This document shows, piece by piece, positions 26,149-34,805 of a DNA stretch of 64,000 nt; positions within the stretch are counted from its first letter, which is position 1; each line of letters begins with the position of its first letter. The stretch lies in NCBI RefSeq assembly GCF_900142465.1, contig NZ_FRAX01000017.1:26756-90755 (forward strand), in the 5' to 3' direction. Made by a program: the position numbers and the translations under genes. Below the pieces are notes generated by a model. That model was not told the DNA's origin and searched no databases. It worked only from the letters and a program-made list of their open reading frames with translations. Source of the stretch: Fibrobacter sp. UWH6. GTDB taxonomy: Bacteria; Fibrobacterota; Fibrobacteria; Fibrobacterales; Fibrobacteraceae.

Positions 26149-26550
26149 ATTCACAATCTCCACCATTTCTGCCGGAGTTACAATATTTGACTGTTCGGGG
26201 AAATGCTTGATGTTCCCGGTTATCAAATAGGCATCTTCGTCAGCCTTGCCCATCGTAATTTCGTAAAATACGAGATCATCCATATCGGGCAGCACCATTC
26301 CGGTCTCAAGACGATCCACATTCATTCCGAAGGTCTTGATAGACTCCAAAAGGAACTGAATGCGTGGCTCTGGAAAACGGAACTTTGAGCGCCTTAGAAC
26401 CTCGCCATATTCTTCAAGAATTTCTTCGTTGTACAGCGGAACTATCTTGCCTTCAAGCATCATACGTACAACGACAACTGTCGCGGAATCATCACGACGT
26501 GCCATCAAAGCAGAAACCAGGACATTTGTATCAAACGTCGCAAGAATCAC
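26140..26550 (-). CDS. PIN-domain toxin
   Basis: FDTNVLVSALM (first Asp), EEILEEYGEVL (Glu), KADEDAYLITGNIKHF (Asp pair) make the PIN nuclease quartet of the TIGR00305-like family. It would cleave RNA unless held by its antitoxin. ATG overlaps the upstream antitoxin stop by 4 bases. The 3' end touches the MMPL remnant, so the pair probably inserted there. Confidence 0.85.
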   Translation of the reverse strand: MILATFDTNVLVSALMARRDDSATVVVVRMMLEGKIVPLYNEEILEEYGEVLRRSKFRFPEPRIQFLLESIKTFGMNVDRLETGMVLPDMDDLVFYEITMGKADEDAYLITGNIKHFPEQSNIVTPAEMVEIVNLS

Positions 26551-26849
26551 TTATACGCCTTGGCCTTGCTTCTTTCCCTGACGCACTGAATTTCAGCATT
26601 GATTTCATCCAAGGACATTTCCTGCAAGTTCCTTGCACCAGCACGCATCGCATAAAAATTTTCCAATGCCTGTGCTCTCGAGATCGACTCCTTGGATTCA
26701 ATCTCAAACGGGATTTTTTTCTGGATCAAGACCTGATTCAAAAAAAGCCTAATCGCAGTGGTCATATCAAGACCAACAGACTGAAAAAATTCTTCAGCTT
26801 CCTTTTTCAAGGAAGTTTCTACACGCGTTTGAATGACTGTCGTTTCCAT
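26547..26849 (-). CDS. RelB/DinJ-type antitoxin
   Basis: The ribbon-helix-helix start METTVIQTRVETSLKKEAEEFFQSVGLDMTTAIRLFLNQVL is the RelB/DinJ pattern and dimerises to bind DNA. The C-terminal helix would wrap the toxin. RelB-type antitoxins usually pair with RelE/YafQ, so its pairing with a PIN toxin is a mixed module. Confidence 0.82.
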   Translation of the reverse strand: METTVIQTRVETSLKKEAEEFFQSVGLDMTTAIRLFLNQVLIQKKIPFEIESKESISRAQALENFYAMRAGARNLQEMSLDEINAEIQCVRERSKAKAYK

Positions 26850-26856
26850 CGTTTAC

Positions 26857-26885
26857 CTCAGTATAAATATAATACTTTAGTAATA
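26857..26885 (-). promoter_or_regulatory. Promoter/operator of the relB-PIN operon
   Basis: AGTAT and ATACT form an inverted repeat (26860-26876) around an AT-rich -10-like core on the minus strand. GAGGT precedes the ATG at 26849. Confidence 0.4.
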
Positions 26886-27100
26886 CAAAAGCAATAGTTT
26901 AACACTTATTAAAATTTCACGCTTTCCAATCTACTCCATTATTACAAAAAGACGAACAAACAATTGCGTTTTCAAAAAAAAGATTTGACCTTTATTTAAT
27001 TTGACTATTGCTTGAACTTCTAATAAATTACACTTATAAAAGCAAAATATCGACTTTTTAACTGTTTACAGCTAAATTTATCCTTATGAACGGAAAGGCT

Positions 27101-27709
27101 ATGAAATCTCTCGTAATCTACATTCACGGGAAAGGCGGCAATGCTGCAGAAGATGAACATTACAAGCCTCTTTTTCCTGATTGTGAAGTCATGGGTTTTG
27201 ACTACAAGGCAGAAAATCCCTGGGACGCCAAGGACGAATTTATCAAATACCTTGAATCTGTTTCCGCAGGCTATGATCAGGTCTATCTTGTCGCCAACAG
27301 CATCGGTGCATACTTTTCGATGATTTCCCTTAGTTCATCCCGAATCACAAAAGCTTATTTCATTTCGCCCATGGTGGATATGGAAAAGCTGATTTGCGAT
27401 ATGATGATGTGGGCTGGCGTTTCCGAAGATGAACTTTGCGAAAAGAAAACCATCGCCACGGGCTTCGGCGAAACCCTTTCCTGGGAATACCTAAGTTACG
27501 TCCGCAATCATCCTATCCAGTGGAATGTTCCCACCAAGATTCTTTACGGCTCCAAGGACAATCTTGTCTCCTTAGAAACCATCACCAAGTTTGCTAATAA
27601 AATCAATGCGCCTCTCACCGTCATGGAAGGCGGCGAACATTGGTTCCACACCGACGAGCAAATGGAATTCTTGGATGAATGGATAAAGCTACCGGGAAAT
27701 TCTCGGTAG
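27101..27709 (+). CDS. Small alpha/beta hydrolase (YdeN/RBBP9-like)
   Basis: VIYIHGKGGNAAEDEHY is the oxyanion region. The nucleophile elbow is ANSIGA (Ser), the acid is in YGSKDNLVS (Asp) and the base is in GGEHWFH (His). About 203 residues is the usual size for this group of small serine hydrolases; the substrate is unknown. ATG at 27101 has AAGG close by; ATG at 27086 would add five residues. A hairpin CTACCGGGAAATTCTCGGTAG covers the last codons. Confidence 0.75.
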   Translation: MKSLVIYIHGKGGNAAEDEHYKPLFPDCEVMGFDYKAENPWDAKDEFIKYLESVSAGYDQVYLVANSIGAYFSMISLSSSRITKAYFISPMVDMEKLICDMMMWAGVSEDELCEKKTIATGFGETLSWEYLSYVRNHPIQWNVPTKILYGSKDNLVSLETITKFANKINAPLTVMEGGEHWFHTDEQMEFLDEWIKLPGNSR

Positions 27710-27729
27710 AATCAATTACAGTAGTTAGA

Positions 27730-28779
27730 ATGTTTTCTTATTATCTTCTTGATTTTCATGAGTTGTTCAAGTTAGAAAAAACACTCTTTTATTTAATTCC
27801 AATTCTCATTGGGTTTGCATTCGCAATTTTATATTGGCAACCGAAATTAAAAAAAACATTTTTTAGAAAAATCTTTCTCGCTCTGTGGGCGGCCAATCTC
27901 GTCTACATCATTTATGAACTGCTCCTGAGACAAACGAGTTTTATATCACCCTCTAGAGTAGATGCTAGACCTACGGACATTGCAATCATCGCCCTTGTTC
28001 TAGTTGCGTTTTCTATATCCTGCGTTGTAAGCTACTTCTTTAAGCCTAGAAAAATTTGGTCATGGTTATATGTAGTGCTGTTATCCATACTCTCGTATGT
28101 CGGATTCTCTTATATTTACTGGATTCATTTTCGTGAACCTGTCGCCCATATTGACGACAAAGTTCTAACAGAAACGAGCCGTTACGATTATGAAATAATT
28201 TATGAAGAAACCTTTGGTGAAGTAGTTTTTGATTCTGATGATTCAACCCAAGAACGCTTCAATAGCCACGGCGACAATGCCTATTTTCCAAGCTACTACG
28301 CCAAGGGAGATTCCGTCTATTTTTGTTACCGTTATCGCAAATGCGATGGAATTACCTGGCGCGTGGCACTCGAGAATAAACGGGATACGACATTTTCTAT
28401 TGAAGCTACGGAAATGGAACCTTGCATACCTAAACTGATTAACAGAGAGGAGACCGCAAAAATCCAAAAGCTGAAAAAAGACATTGATCGCTACCAACAG
28501 GAATATTCTGCAAATCATTACCTTGATGGTTCTTATCTGTATTTAACTTTAAACGATTATGGGCAGAAAAAAGTTCGAAAATTATTCTTGGGCAATCCTG
28601 ACGAATCTGTTCCAAAAGCCTTGGAAATATTTCAACTTGTAAACTCCTTAAGACCAGCGGATCGTCCGCAGAAGCGCGATTTTGATGATGAATGTAGAGA
28701 ACGCTCCAAGGCACTGGATGCGCTGATGGAGGAGTACGGGCAAGCTCATAGCGATCGTGGCAAATACTTAATTTATTAA
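27730..28779 (+). CDS. Four-helix membrane protein, unknown function
   Basis: Starts at MFSYYLLDFHELF; helices lie at about 20-40, 48-65, 80-105 and 112-135. The rest is a soluble C-terminal domain of about 210 residues with Cys pairs (YFCYRYRKCDG) and a charged coiled segment (ETAKIQKLKKDIDRYQQEY). It follows the hydrolase by 20 bases and is probably cotranscribed. No family recognised; strongly AT-biased codons. Confidence 0.6.
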   Translation: MFSYYLLDFHELFKLEKTLFYLIPILIGFAFAILYWQPKLKKTFFRKIFLALWAANLVYIIYELLLRQTSFISPSRVDARPTDIAIIALVLVAFSISCVVSYFFKPRKIWSWLYVVLLSILSYVGFSYIYWIHFREPVAHIDDKVLTETSRYDYEIIYEETFGEVVFDSDDSTQERFNSHGDNAYFPSYYAKGDSVYFCYRYRKCDGITWRVALENKRDTTFSIEATEMEPCIPKLINREETAKIQKLKKDIDRYQQEYSANHYLDGSYLYLTLNDYGQKKVRKLFLGNPDESVPKALEIFQLVNSLRPADRPQKRDFDDECRERSKALDALMEEYGQAHSDRGKYLIY

Positions 28780-28790
28780 ACGGATATAAA

Positions 28791-28824
28791 AACCTCCCCG
28801 GGAAAAAACCGAGGAGGCTTTTTT
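28791..28824. terminator. Terminator between the membrane-protein and GNAT genes
   Basis: CCTCC-CCGG/CCG-a-GGAGG is followed by TTTTTT on the plus strand. It sits 5 bases from the end of the convergent GNAT gene and can serve both. Confidence 0.75.
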
Positions 28825-28828
28825 GATA

Positions 28829-29542
28829 CTACCCTAGTTGCCCGGGCAACACCTTCTTTTCCTTAGGCGGGAACTGCTTATCGAATTCCTCCACGTCTTT
28901 ATCGTCGACGAAGTAGGGCGAAGGATCGCGATAACTTCCGCGGATGCCATCCAGAAAACCAGGCGTCAACTCCCGAATCAGGAAGTAGGGCGCGTCGCCA
29001 TCAGGATCGTCCGCGTAGCGGATACCCTTGGACGTTGCAACTGCAAAACCGCACTTGCCGTAGAACTGGATGTTACCGCACATGGCGATACATCCGGCAC
29101 CCATTTGGCGGGCACGTTCCAGGGCATAGTCCAGCAGCATCTTGCCTAAACCCTTACGCTGCATGTCGGGTCGGACGCTGATAGGCCCGAAGGTCATCAT
29201 GCGCAGGCGCTGCGGTTCCTGCGCGGTCTCCCCAGCCTGAGCGGAACCGGCCTGCGGGTCCACCAGAATTTCGCTCCAGGCGAACATGACATGGGCGAGA
29301 ATTTCGCGACCCACTGCCTCGCGACAGTTTTCACCTGCGGAAAGCCCGCAGTTCCCAGGGCCTTCCAGCACCAGGCTCAATTCGGGAATAAAGTCCGGAT
29401 GGTTCCTGTAGCAATGAAGCACGTAATGTTCCGAGCATCCGGGACGATAGACGTTCCAGAAAGCTTCACGGGTCAAGTTTTCAACAGCAGAGAAATCGGC
29501 AGGCTGTTCCTGTCGGATAGTGTATTCAGAATTAATAGACAT
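28829..29542 (-). CDS. GNAT N-acetyltransferase (intact copy)
   Basis: MSINSEYTIRQEQPADFSAVENLTREAFW begins a complete GNAT fold. The acetyl-CoA loop is SVRPDMQRKGLGKMLL, and NIQFYGKCGF is the last core strand and helix. YadA/YhbS-like members with the same C-terminal extension exist, but the acceptor is unknown. Two low-complexity inserts (PGNCGLSAGENCREAVGR and DPQAGSAQAGETAQEPQ) interrupt loops. A truncated duplicate lies at 25164-25520. Confidence 0.82.
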   Translation of the reverse strand: MSINSEYTIRQEQPADFSAVENLTREAFWNVYRPGCSEHYVLHCYRNHPDFIPELSLVLEGPGNCGLSAGENCREAVGREILAHVMFAWSEILVDPQAGSAQAGETAQEPQRLRMMTFGPISVRPDMQRKGLGKMLLDYALERARQMGAGCIAMCGNIQFYGKCGFAVATSKGIRYADDPDGDAPYFLIRELTPGFLDGIRGSYRDPSPYFVDDKDVEEFDKQFPPKEKKVLPGQLG

Positions 29543-29785
29543 TGTTTATTTCCTTTTTTAGTGTGAAAGGATACGAGTCACGCCACCCGGCGCAACCCGC
29601 ATTAAACAATGTCCCAGTTTTGGATTCGACCGAAGCCGAAATTATGGATTAAGAACATCCAACTCCGTAATAAAGGTTCGGTTATAATATACTCATTTTT
29701 CAAGGGAGTGGTCACAATCCTGCCGTAATTTCTACATTGTCCATAAACACAATCGGCGACTTCCAAGGCGCCACGAGAGGCTTTT

Positions 29786-30031
29786 ATGCAGACTAAGGAA
29801 TTCAAGACCAGCGGCACCTGCGCCCAGCTCATCACTTTCGACTACGAAAACGGCAAGATGTACAACCTCAACTTCATGGGTGGCTGCAACGGCAACCTGA
29901 AAGCCATCGGCAAGCTCTGCGAAGGCAAGGACATGAAGGAAATCGCCGACATCCTGGAAGGCAACACCTGCAACGGAAAATCCACTTCCTGCGCCGACCA
30001 GCTGGCCAAGGCCATCCGGGAAGTACTTTAA
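29786..30031 (+). CDS. TSCPD-domain protein (TIGR03905-like)
   Basis: This 81-residue protein has the group's conserved Cys residues: TSGTCAQLITFDYENGKMYNLNFMGGCNGNL and TSCADQLAKAI. The TSCPD domain is a C-terminal domain of B12-dependent ribonucleotide reductases; stand-alone copies are of unknown role, possibly metal-binding. An internal AGGC precedes the ATG. Confidence 0.82.
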   Translation: MQTKEFKTSGTCAQLITFDYENGKMYNLNFMGGCNGNLKAIGKLCEGKDMKEIADILEGNTCNGKSTSCADQLAKAIREVL

Positions 30032-30130
30032 TCTATCCCGGAGTCGCGCAAGCCACGCGCGCCCTTATTTTTAATTATATTTGACTTCCCGCGACAATAG
30101 CCCCGACAAAAGCCGGACTGTGGGAAAACT

Positions 30131-30210
30131 GCGAGAGTGGCGGAATTGGCAGACGCGCCAGACTTAGGATCTGGTACCTCGGTGTGTGGGTTCGACTCCC
30201 ACCCCTCGCA
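30131..30210 (+). tRNA. tRNA-Leu (anticodon TAG)
   Basis: Cloverleaf: acceptor GCGAGAG with CCCTCGC (one A-C mismatch), anticodon stem CCAGA/TCTGG around CTTAGGA (TAG), a class II variable arm, and T-loop GGTTCGACTCC. CCA is not encoded. A terminator follows directly. Confidence 0.93.
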
Positions 30211-30212
30211 TA

Positions 30213-30251
30213 AAAAAGACCTCGTAGCTCGCGCTGCGGGGTCTTTTTTTT
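30213..30251 (+). terminator. Terminator of tRNA-Leu
   Basis: AAAAAAGACC and GGTCTTTTTTTT enclose an 18-base GC-rich segment. It is bidirectional and also lies downstream of the convergent GH8 gene. Confidence 0.75.
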
Positions 30252-30271
30252 GGGGGTTAGGAGGAATCCGT

Positions 30272-31555
30272 CTATACGTAGAACTTTCCACTGCAGGCCA
30301 GCAGACCCAACATGTAGAGAAGTCCGTCGTAGTAACGCCAGGTACCCGTAGGAACTTCCAGGTTCCACAGGTCTTCGGCAAAAGGCTTGATCAGCGGATC
30401 GCCTTCGGGCAGCGCAATAGTTGCAGCACCGTTCATACCGATAAGGCCACCGGTAGCCAGACGTGCTTCACGGAAGAATCCGGAGCCGTCGATGTAGGAG
30501 TCGGCCACATAGGGGCGGTGGTCATTAAAGTAATTCAGCAGGCGGCGGATTTCCGCGATTTCCCATTCACGGACTGCGGCAACATCGTCAGGCTGGGTTC
30601 CCGCGACGCCGACTGCGGCGCCATTCCCGGCAGCGGCCAGCTGGGCACGTTCCAGGTTCTTAGCGTCCAGGGCGATATTCCAGGCTACGCGCCAGGCGTC
30701 ACCGCAGAAGCAGTGGCTTGCATCGTGCCAGGGAGTCTTGCGGGGAGTGCCGTCAAATTCGCTGTAGTCTGCAGCCATACCCGTTACCGGGTGGCAAGCC
30801 TTCTTCAGGTACTCAAAACTGTTGGCGGCAATCTTCTTCCAGAAATCCACATCCTGGTCAGCGGTCACTGCGCCGTCACTTCCAGCGGAGCCAGCGACAG
30901 AACTAGAAGCGGCCCCCGCGACAGAACAAGCGACACCGGCGATACCCTTGGCTTCAGCAACCTTGCAGGCTTCACCGTACATGCGGTAGAATGCCAGCGT
31001 GTTGTAGCTGGGGTCCGTGTAGTCATTTCCCTTCATAGGAGAGAATCGCACAAGACCAGCCTTCCGGTCCATCATGGTGAACACTTCTTCCGTTTCCGGC
31101 TTGTAGGCCATATCGTGAAGCAGCTTCACCGCTTCCTTCAGGTATTCATCACATCCAAAAACCTTGGCGCCATAAATCAGCGCGATCGCAAAATATTCCT
31201 CGCCATCGGGAGCGGGGCCCGTATCCATCATGGAAAAATCCTTGGTGGAAACCTGCCAGGAATAATAGCCTTCAAGGGCGCCTTCCTTGTTGCGCATGTA
31301 GCGCCTGGAGAAATTCCAGAGTCTGTCGAACAAGTCGCGCTTGCCCATGAGGGCGGCAATAGTCATGCCGTAGCTCATGCCCTCGGAACGGATGTCCGTG
31401 TGGCCGATATCTACGATGTAGGCCAGGTCATCGCCGTGGTTAAAGCACACGCGCTCATTTTCGGGATCGCCCTCGAAGAGCTGCCCAAAGGCGGTCTGAA
31501 GCTTGGCTTCAATTTCTGCGGGAGTCTTCCCGATCTGTTCAAAAACGCTCTTCAT
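30272..31555 (-). CDS. GH8 reducing-end xylose-releasing exo-oligoxylanase candidate
   Basis: The (alpha/alpha)6 GH8 fold is shown by HTDIRSEGMSYGMTIAALM (catalytic Glu), LEGYYSWQVSTKDFSMMDTGPAPDGEEYFAIALIYG (family Asp region) and FSPMKGNDYTDPSYNTLAFY. There is no signal peptide, so it acts in the cytoplasm. This fits Rex enzymes that trim imported xylo-oligosaccharides, and matches the GH10 gene next door. ATG at 31555 has AGGGA upstream; an earlier GTG is less likely. Two Ala/Gly/Ser-rich inserts (VAGAASSSVAGSAGSDG and AAAGNGAAVGVAGTQ) interrupt the barrel. Confidence 0.85.
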   Translation of the reverse strand: MKSVFEQIGKTPAEIEAKLQTAFGQLFEGDPENERVCFNHGDDLAYIVDIGHTDIRSEGMSYGMTIAALMGKRDLFDRLWNFSRRYMRNKEGALEGYYSWQVSTKDFSMMDTGPAPDGEEYFAIALIYGAKVFGCDEYLKEAVKLLHDMAYKPETEEVFTMMDRKAGLVRFSPMKGNDYTDPSYNTLAFYRMYGEACKVAEAKGIAGVACSVAGAASSSVAGSAGSDGAVTADQDVDFWKKIAANSFEYLKKACHPVTGMAADYSEFDGTPRKTPWHDASHCFCGDAWRVAWNIALDAKNLERAQLAAAGNGAAVGVAGTQPDDVAAVREWEIAEIRRLLNYFNDHRPYVADSYIDGSGFFREARLATGGLIGMNGAATIALPEGDPLIKPFAEDLWNLEVPTGTWRYYDGLLYMLGLLACSGKFYV

Positions 31556-31637
31556 AACACAACTTCCCTGAACGTCACGACGAACCTGTCCGACATCCAC
31601 GACTTTTTCGTTCACCTTTTTTTAAAAGTTTGCTTTG

Positions 31638-31660
31638 TAAAACCCGGCCGAGGCCGGGTT
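31638..31660 (-). terminator. Terminator of the GH10 gene
   Basis: AACCCGGC-cgag-GCCGGGTT is followed on the minus strand by TTAC. It is 15 bases past the GH10 stop. Confidence 0.7.
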
Positions 31661-31674
31661 CCTGCGAACCCAAA

Positions 31675-33330
31675 TTATTTCAGTTCCACTACAGCGGACT
31701 TGCCGTTTGCGGTCACCTTATACTTACCCGGATAGCCGCGGAACTTAACCACGTCACCTTCAGCCTTGAAAGTTCCGTTAGTGGTCCACACCTTGTGCCA
31801 CAGGTCGTAAATCAACTTGGCGGCAGGCTTTTCACGACCATCGGAAGCGATGATACCGCCATTCTGGACCCAGTGACGGTTATCCCAGAAGCCCCACAGC
31901 AGAATGCCTTCGATGGCGGGGTGACTGAAGAAGGAGCGGAGCACGATTTCGTAGCGGCGAGCCTGCTCGTCTTCGCCAAAATAAAGTCCCTTCTGCCAAT
32001 CGCCAAAGTCAAGTTCAGTCACCTTGATGGGAAGACCAAGTTCAGCAAGGCGGTCGAGACGGGCACGGATAAAGGCAGGGTTGATGGCACGGTCACCGAA
32101 GTGGCACTGCACACCGATACCATGAACAGGAATCTTGCGGTCAAGCATACCCTTCACAAGGTCATAGAGACGTTCGGTTTCGCCGGCAGAGACAACCTGA
32201 TATTCGTTGACGAACAGACGGGCGTCGGGATCAGCGCGATGAGCCCACACATGGGCGCTATCCAGAAGGTCCCAGCCGCACTTGTTAAAGAGGAACGGTT
32301 CATGGAAGGCTTCGTTCCATACGTCATATTCCTTGATGCGGCCCTTGTATTCCTTAAGGTCGCGATCGATACGGGCCTTCAGCTTTTCACCGATTTCCTT
32401 GCAGCTGCCCTTCATGCTGAAGTGCTTGTCGTAACCGTAACCCTGGATACCCCACATAAGGGTGTGGGCACGGAAGCCCCACTTGTAGGCGTCTACATAA
32501 TCCAGATACTGCTTGAATTCGTCGCGGCGGATCTTGCCCTTCTTGGGTTCGTATTCCGGCCACTTGAACTGGTTTTCGGGAACGCCATACCAGAAGTACT
32601 TATTGGCAGTCTTGCGGTACCAGGTTTCGATACTGTCCTTGGAGGGATACAGCGCAAGTGCAGTTCCGAAGGGGAATGCATGACGGATCAGTTCCACCTT
32701 CACATCGGAAGCACCCTTCATGGAATCCGGCAAGGCCAAGGTGAAGTCCTTCTTGCGGAGGCTATCGATACGGGCGGCATTGTTGGCATACCAGGTGGTA
32801 TCATTCATGCCTTCGGCCCTGGTAATTTCCACGTCATCCATCTGGAGCCAGCCCTTGGCCAAGCCCACATGGAAGGTAATGTTGTTCACGCCGTAACCCT
32901 TCTGGTCGGCGAGGAAGGTCATGGAATATTCCTTCCATTCGTTGGTCAGCATAAAGGAAGCGCTTTCCTTCTGACGCCAGTCGGGAGCGCCACCCTGAAC
33001 GATAGCGTTAATAGGCATGTTGCCCTTGGCCTTGAAAGTCAAGGTATAGTAGGCGGAATCGGCCAGCCACTTGGGCGGCTGAAGCTGCAGACCCCAGGAC
33101 GGGTTGGGCAGATCAGTCACTTCAAGGCGGACACCTTCGCTGGCCACACCGTCACCGGCGTCGGTACCGAAACCAGCTTCGCACAGCTTGCTGGTATATT
33201 TTGCAGGACCATCGGGATTATTCCAGATATACCAGCCACCGTCGCCATAGCTGCAGTCACCGTTAGTCAGCAGGCCGGCAAAGGAGGAAACGGCTGCCAG
33301 GGCGGAAATCGTCAAAAACTTCTTAAACAT
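31675..33330 (-). CDS. Secreted GH10 endo-xylanase with N-terminal carbohydrate-binding module
   Basis: The signal peptide is MFKKFLTISALAAVSSFAG. Residues ~20-170 form a CBM4/9-type jelly roll (LLTNGDCSYGDGGWYIWNN; WLQMDDVEITR). Residues ~185-515 are the GH10 barrel: RAHTLMWG, acid/base Glu340 in YDVWNEAF, and nucleophile Glu439 in KVTELDFG. The enzyme cuts beta-1,4-xylan outside the cell. The last ~35 residues (GDVVKFRGYPGKYKVTANGKSAVVELK) are a short beta domain ending like a sorting signal. Transcribed in the same direction as GH8 but with its own terminator. Confidence 0.93.
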   Translation of the reverse strand: MFKKFLTISALAAVSSFAGLLTNGDCSYGDGGWYIWNNPDGPAKYTSKLCEAGFGTDAGDGVASEGVRLEVTDLPNPSWGLQLQPPKWLADSAYYTLTFKAKGNMPINAIVQGGAPDWRQKESASFMLTNEWKEYSMTFLADQKGYGVNNITFHVGLAKGWLQMDDVEITRAEGMNDTTWYANNAARIDSLRKKDFTLALPDSMKGASDVKVELIRHAFPFGTALALYPSKDSIETWYRKTANKYFWYGVPENQFKWPEYEPKKGKIRRDEFKQYLDYVDAYKWGFRAHTLMWGIQGYGYDKHFSMKGSCKEIGEKLKARIDRDLKEYKGRIKEYDVWNEAFHEPFLFNKCGWDLLDSAHVWAHRADPDARLFVNEYQVVSAGETERLYDLVKGMLDRKIPVHGIGVQCHFGDRAINPAFIRARLDRLAELGLPIKVTELDFGDWQKGLYFGEDEQARRYEIVLRSFFSHPAIEGILLWGFWDNRHWVQNGGIIASDGREKPAAKLIYDLWHKVWTTNGTFKAEGDVVKFRGYPGKYKVTANGKSAVVELK

Positions 33331-33509
33331 GTCCTATTCCAGAATTAAAGTTCGGGGGCTTACAAATCCAACTTGTACAGCCCGGTTGTACCTTTACAAA
33401 GATAACTTGTTTTATAAAAGTACAATAGGGGAACAGAAATAAAAACAAGAACAGTGTAATAAGTGTTTTCTTGAGAAAACATCCCCCCTTTTTCTAAATT
33501 TGCCGCGCT

Positions 33510-34451
33510 ATGAAGAACGGTTCCCGTCAAAATCATTTAAACCTGAACGCACACCTCTGCATGTTCGGTGCCGCCGCCATCTGGGGGCTGATGGCGCCCA
33601 TCGGCAAGGAAGCCATGACCCACGGCATTACAGGACTAGACATGGTGTTCTTCAGGGTGGCAGGCGCCGCCATCAGTTTCTGGATTGCCTCGCTGGTGCA
33701 AAGAGTCATCTTTCCCGCAGTCGAAGCAGCGCAGCCCAAGCCGCCTAAAAAGGACATACTCAAGTTTGCCGGCGCAGGATTTTTCGCCATCGTCTGTAAC
33801 CAGTGCTGCTTTACGGTAGGCCTTTCCATTACCTCCCCCATCAACGCCTCCATTGTGGCCACAAGCCTCCCCATCTTCGCGCTGATCTCGTCGGCGGTTT
33901 TTCTGCGGGAACGGATCACCCTCATGAAAGTCCTTGGAATCGGGCTAGGCCTATCTGGCGCCCTGATGCTCGTTCTCGGAAGTGCCACCGCAAATAACGC
34001 CAAGGCCGGAAACATCCTGGGAGACCTTCTCTGTATGACATCCCAGTGCAGCTTCGCCATTTACCTGGGACTCTTCAAGAATCTCATCAGTAAGTACAAC
34101 GTAATCACCTGCATGAAGTGGATGTTTACCTTCTCCGCCTTCATGGTAGCACCCCTCACCCTTGGCGGCGTCGCGAAAATCCCCTTCCCAGAAATCTCCG
34201 CCATTACCTGGGCCGAATCCGCCTTCGTAGTTTTCGGCGGCACCTTCATCGCCTACCTGCTCATGGCAAGAGCGCAAAAAATATTGCAGCCCACCGTGGT
34301 GGCCATGTATAATTACGTACAACCTACTACGTCCACTGTCGTTTCAGTCCTCATGGGAATCGGAATCTTTGGACTGAGCCAGGCAGCCGCCATCGCCTTG
34401 ATTATTGCTGGCGTCTATACCGTAAACAGGGCAAAAGCAAGCAACAGCTAG
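33510..34451 (+). CDS. EamA-family (DMT) transporter
   Basis: Ten predicted membrane helices in two EamA halves: HLCMFGAAAIWGLMAPIGKEAM starts the first, and ISTLLSF-like GDLLCMTSQCSFAIYLGLFKNLI starts the second. PTVVAMYNYVQPTTSTVVSVLMG is the typical last-helix signature. These carriers export amino acids or metabolites; the substrate cannot be read. Divergent from the GH10 gene across a 179-base gap. Confidence 0.87.
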   Translation: MKNGSRQNHLNLNAHLCMFGAAAIWGLMAPIGKEAMTHGITGLDMVFFRVAGAAISFWIASLVQRVIFPAVEAAQPKPPKKDILKFAGAGFFAIVCNQCCFTVGLSITSPINASIVATSLPIFALISSAVFLRERITLMKVLGIGLGLSGALMLVLGSATANNAKAGNILGDLLCMTSQCSFAIYLGLFKNLISKYNVITCMKWMFTFSAFMVAPLTLGGVAKIPFPEISAITWAESAFVVFGGTFIAYLLMARAQKILQPTVVAMYNYVQPTTSTVVSVLMGIGIFGLSQAAAIALIIAGVYTVNRAKASNS

Positions 34452-34743
34452 GACACCTTCGCGAAAAAATGCAAAATGAGGCCAAGATGGGCTCCATTTT
34501 TCCTGTAAGCTTAACTTTGGAGTCCATAATTTTAGTTTATACGAAATATGCTTGCTATTATGGTAAATAATTTGGGCTCCAAAAGGATAAAAAGCCACAT
34601 ATGGAGTCCAAACATCTTAACGAGAAGGCAAAAAGAAAACATTTTACGATTAATTTATATGTATAAATAGGCTCCAAATTGCTTTTAAAAAAAATTTTGG
34701 AGTCCATTTTTAAGAAAAAGTAGCGGGAAAGTCGCCCATGGCA
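34452..34743. other. Intergenic array of three GGCTCCA/TGGAGTCCA hairpins
   Basis: Three units: GGCTCCA at 34490, 34575 and 34670, each followed 27 or 28 bases later by TGGAGTCCA at 34518, 34602 and 34698. Unit spacing is 85-95 bases. Plus-strand RNA can form GGCUCCA/UGGAGUC stems with a G-U pair in each; the minus-strand version has an A-C mismatch. The DNA between is AT-rich and not conserved. No ORF is supported. Confidence 0.75.
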
Positions 34744-34777
34744 CAAAAAAAGCCCGCGGATTCTAAACCGCGAGCCT
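34744..34777 (-). terminator. Terminator of tmk
   Basis: GC-CGCGG/CCGCG-GC with a small mismatch is followed by seven T residues on the minus strand. Confidence 0.8.
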
Positions 34778-34805
34778 AAAAATTCTTGCTGCAAATTTGA
34801 ACAAA

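Noticed and set aside
25164..29542. The 25-29 kb segment as an insertion sequence or prophage
   Set aside because: No transposase, integrase, phage gene or terminal inverted repeats were found; only direct GNAT copies.
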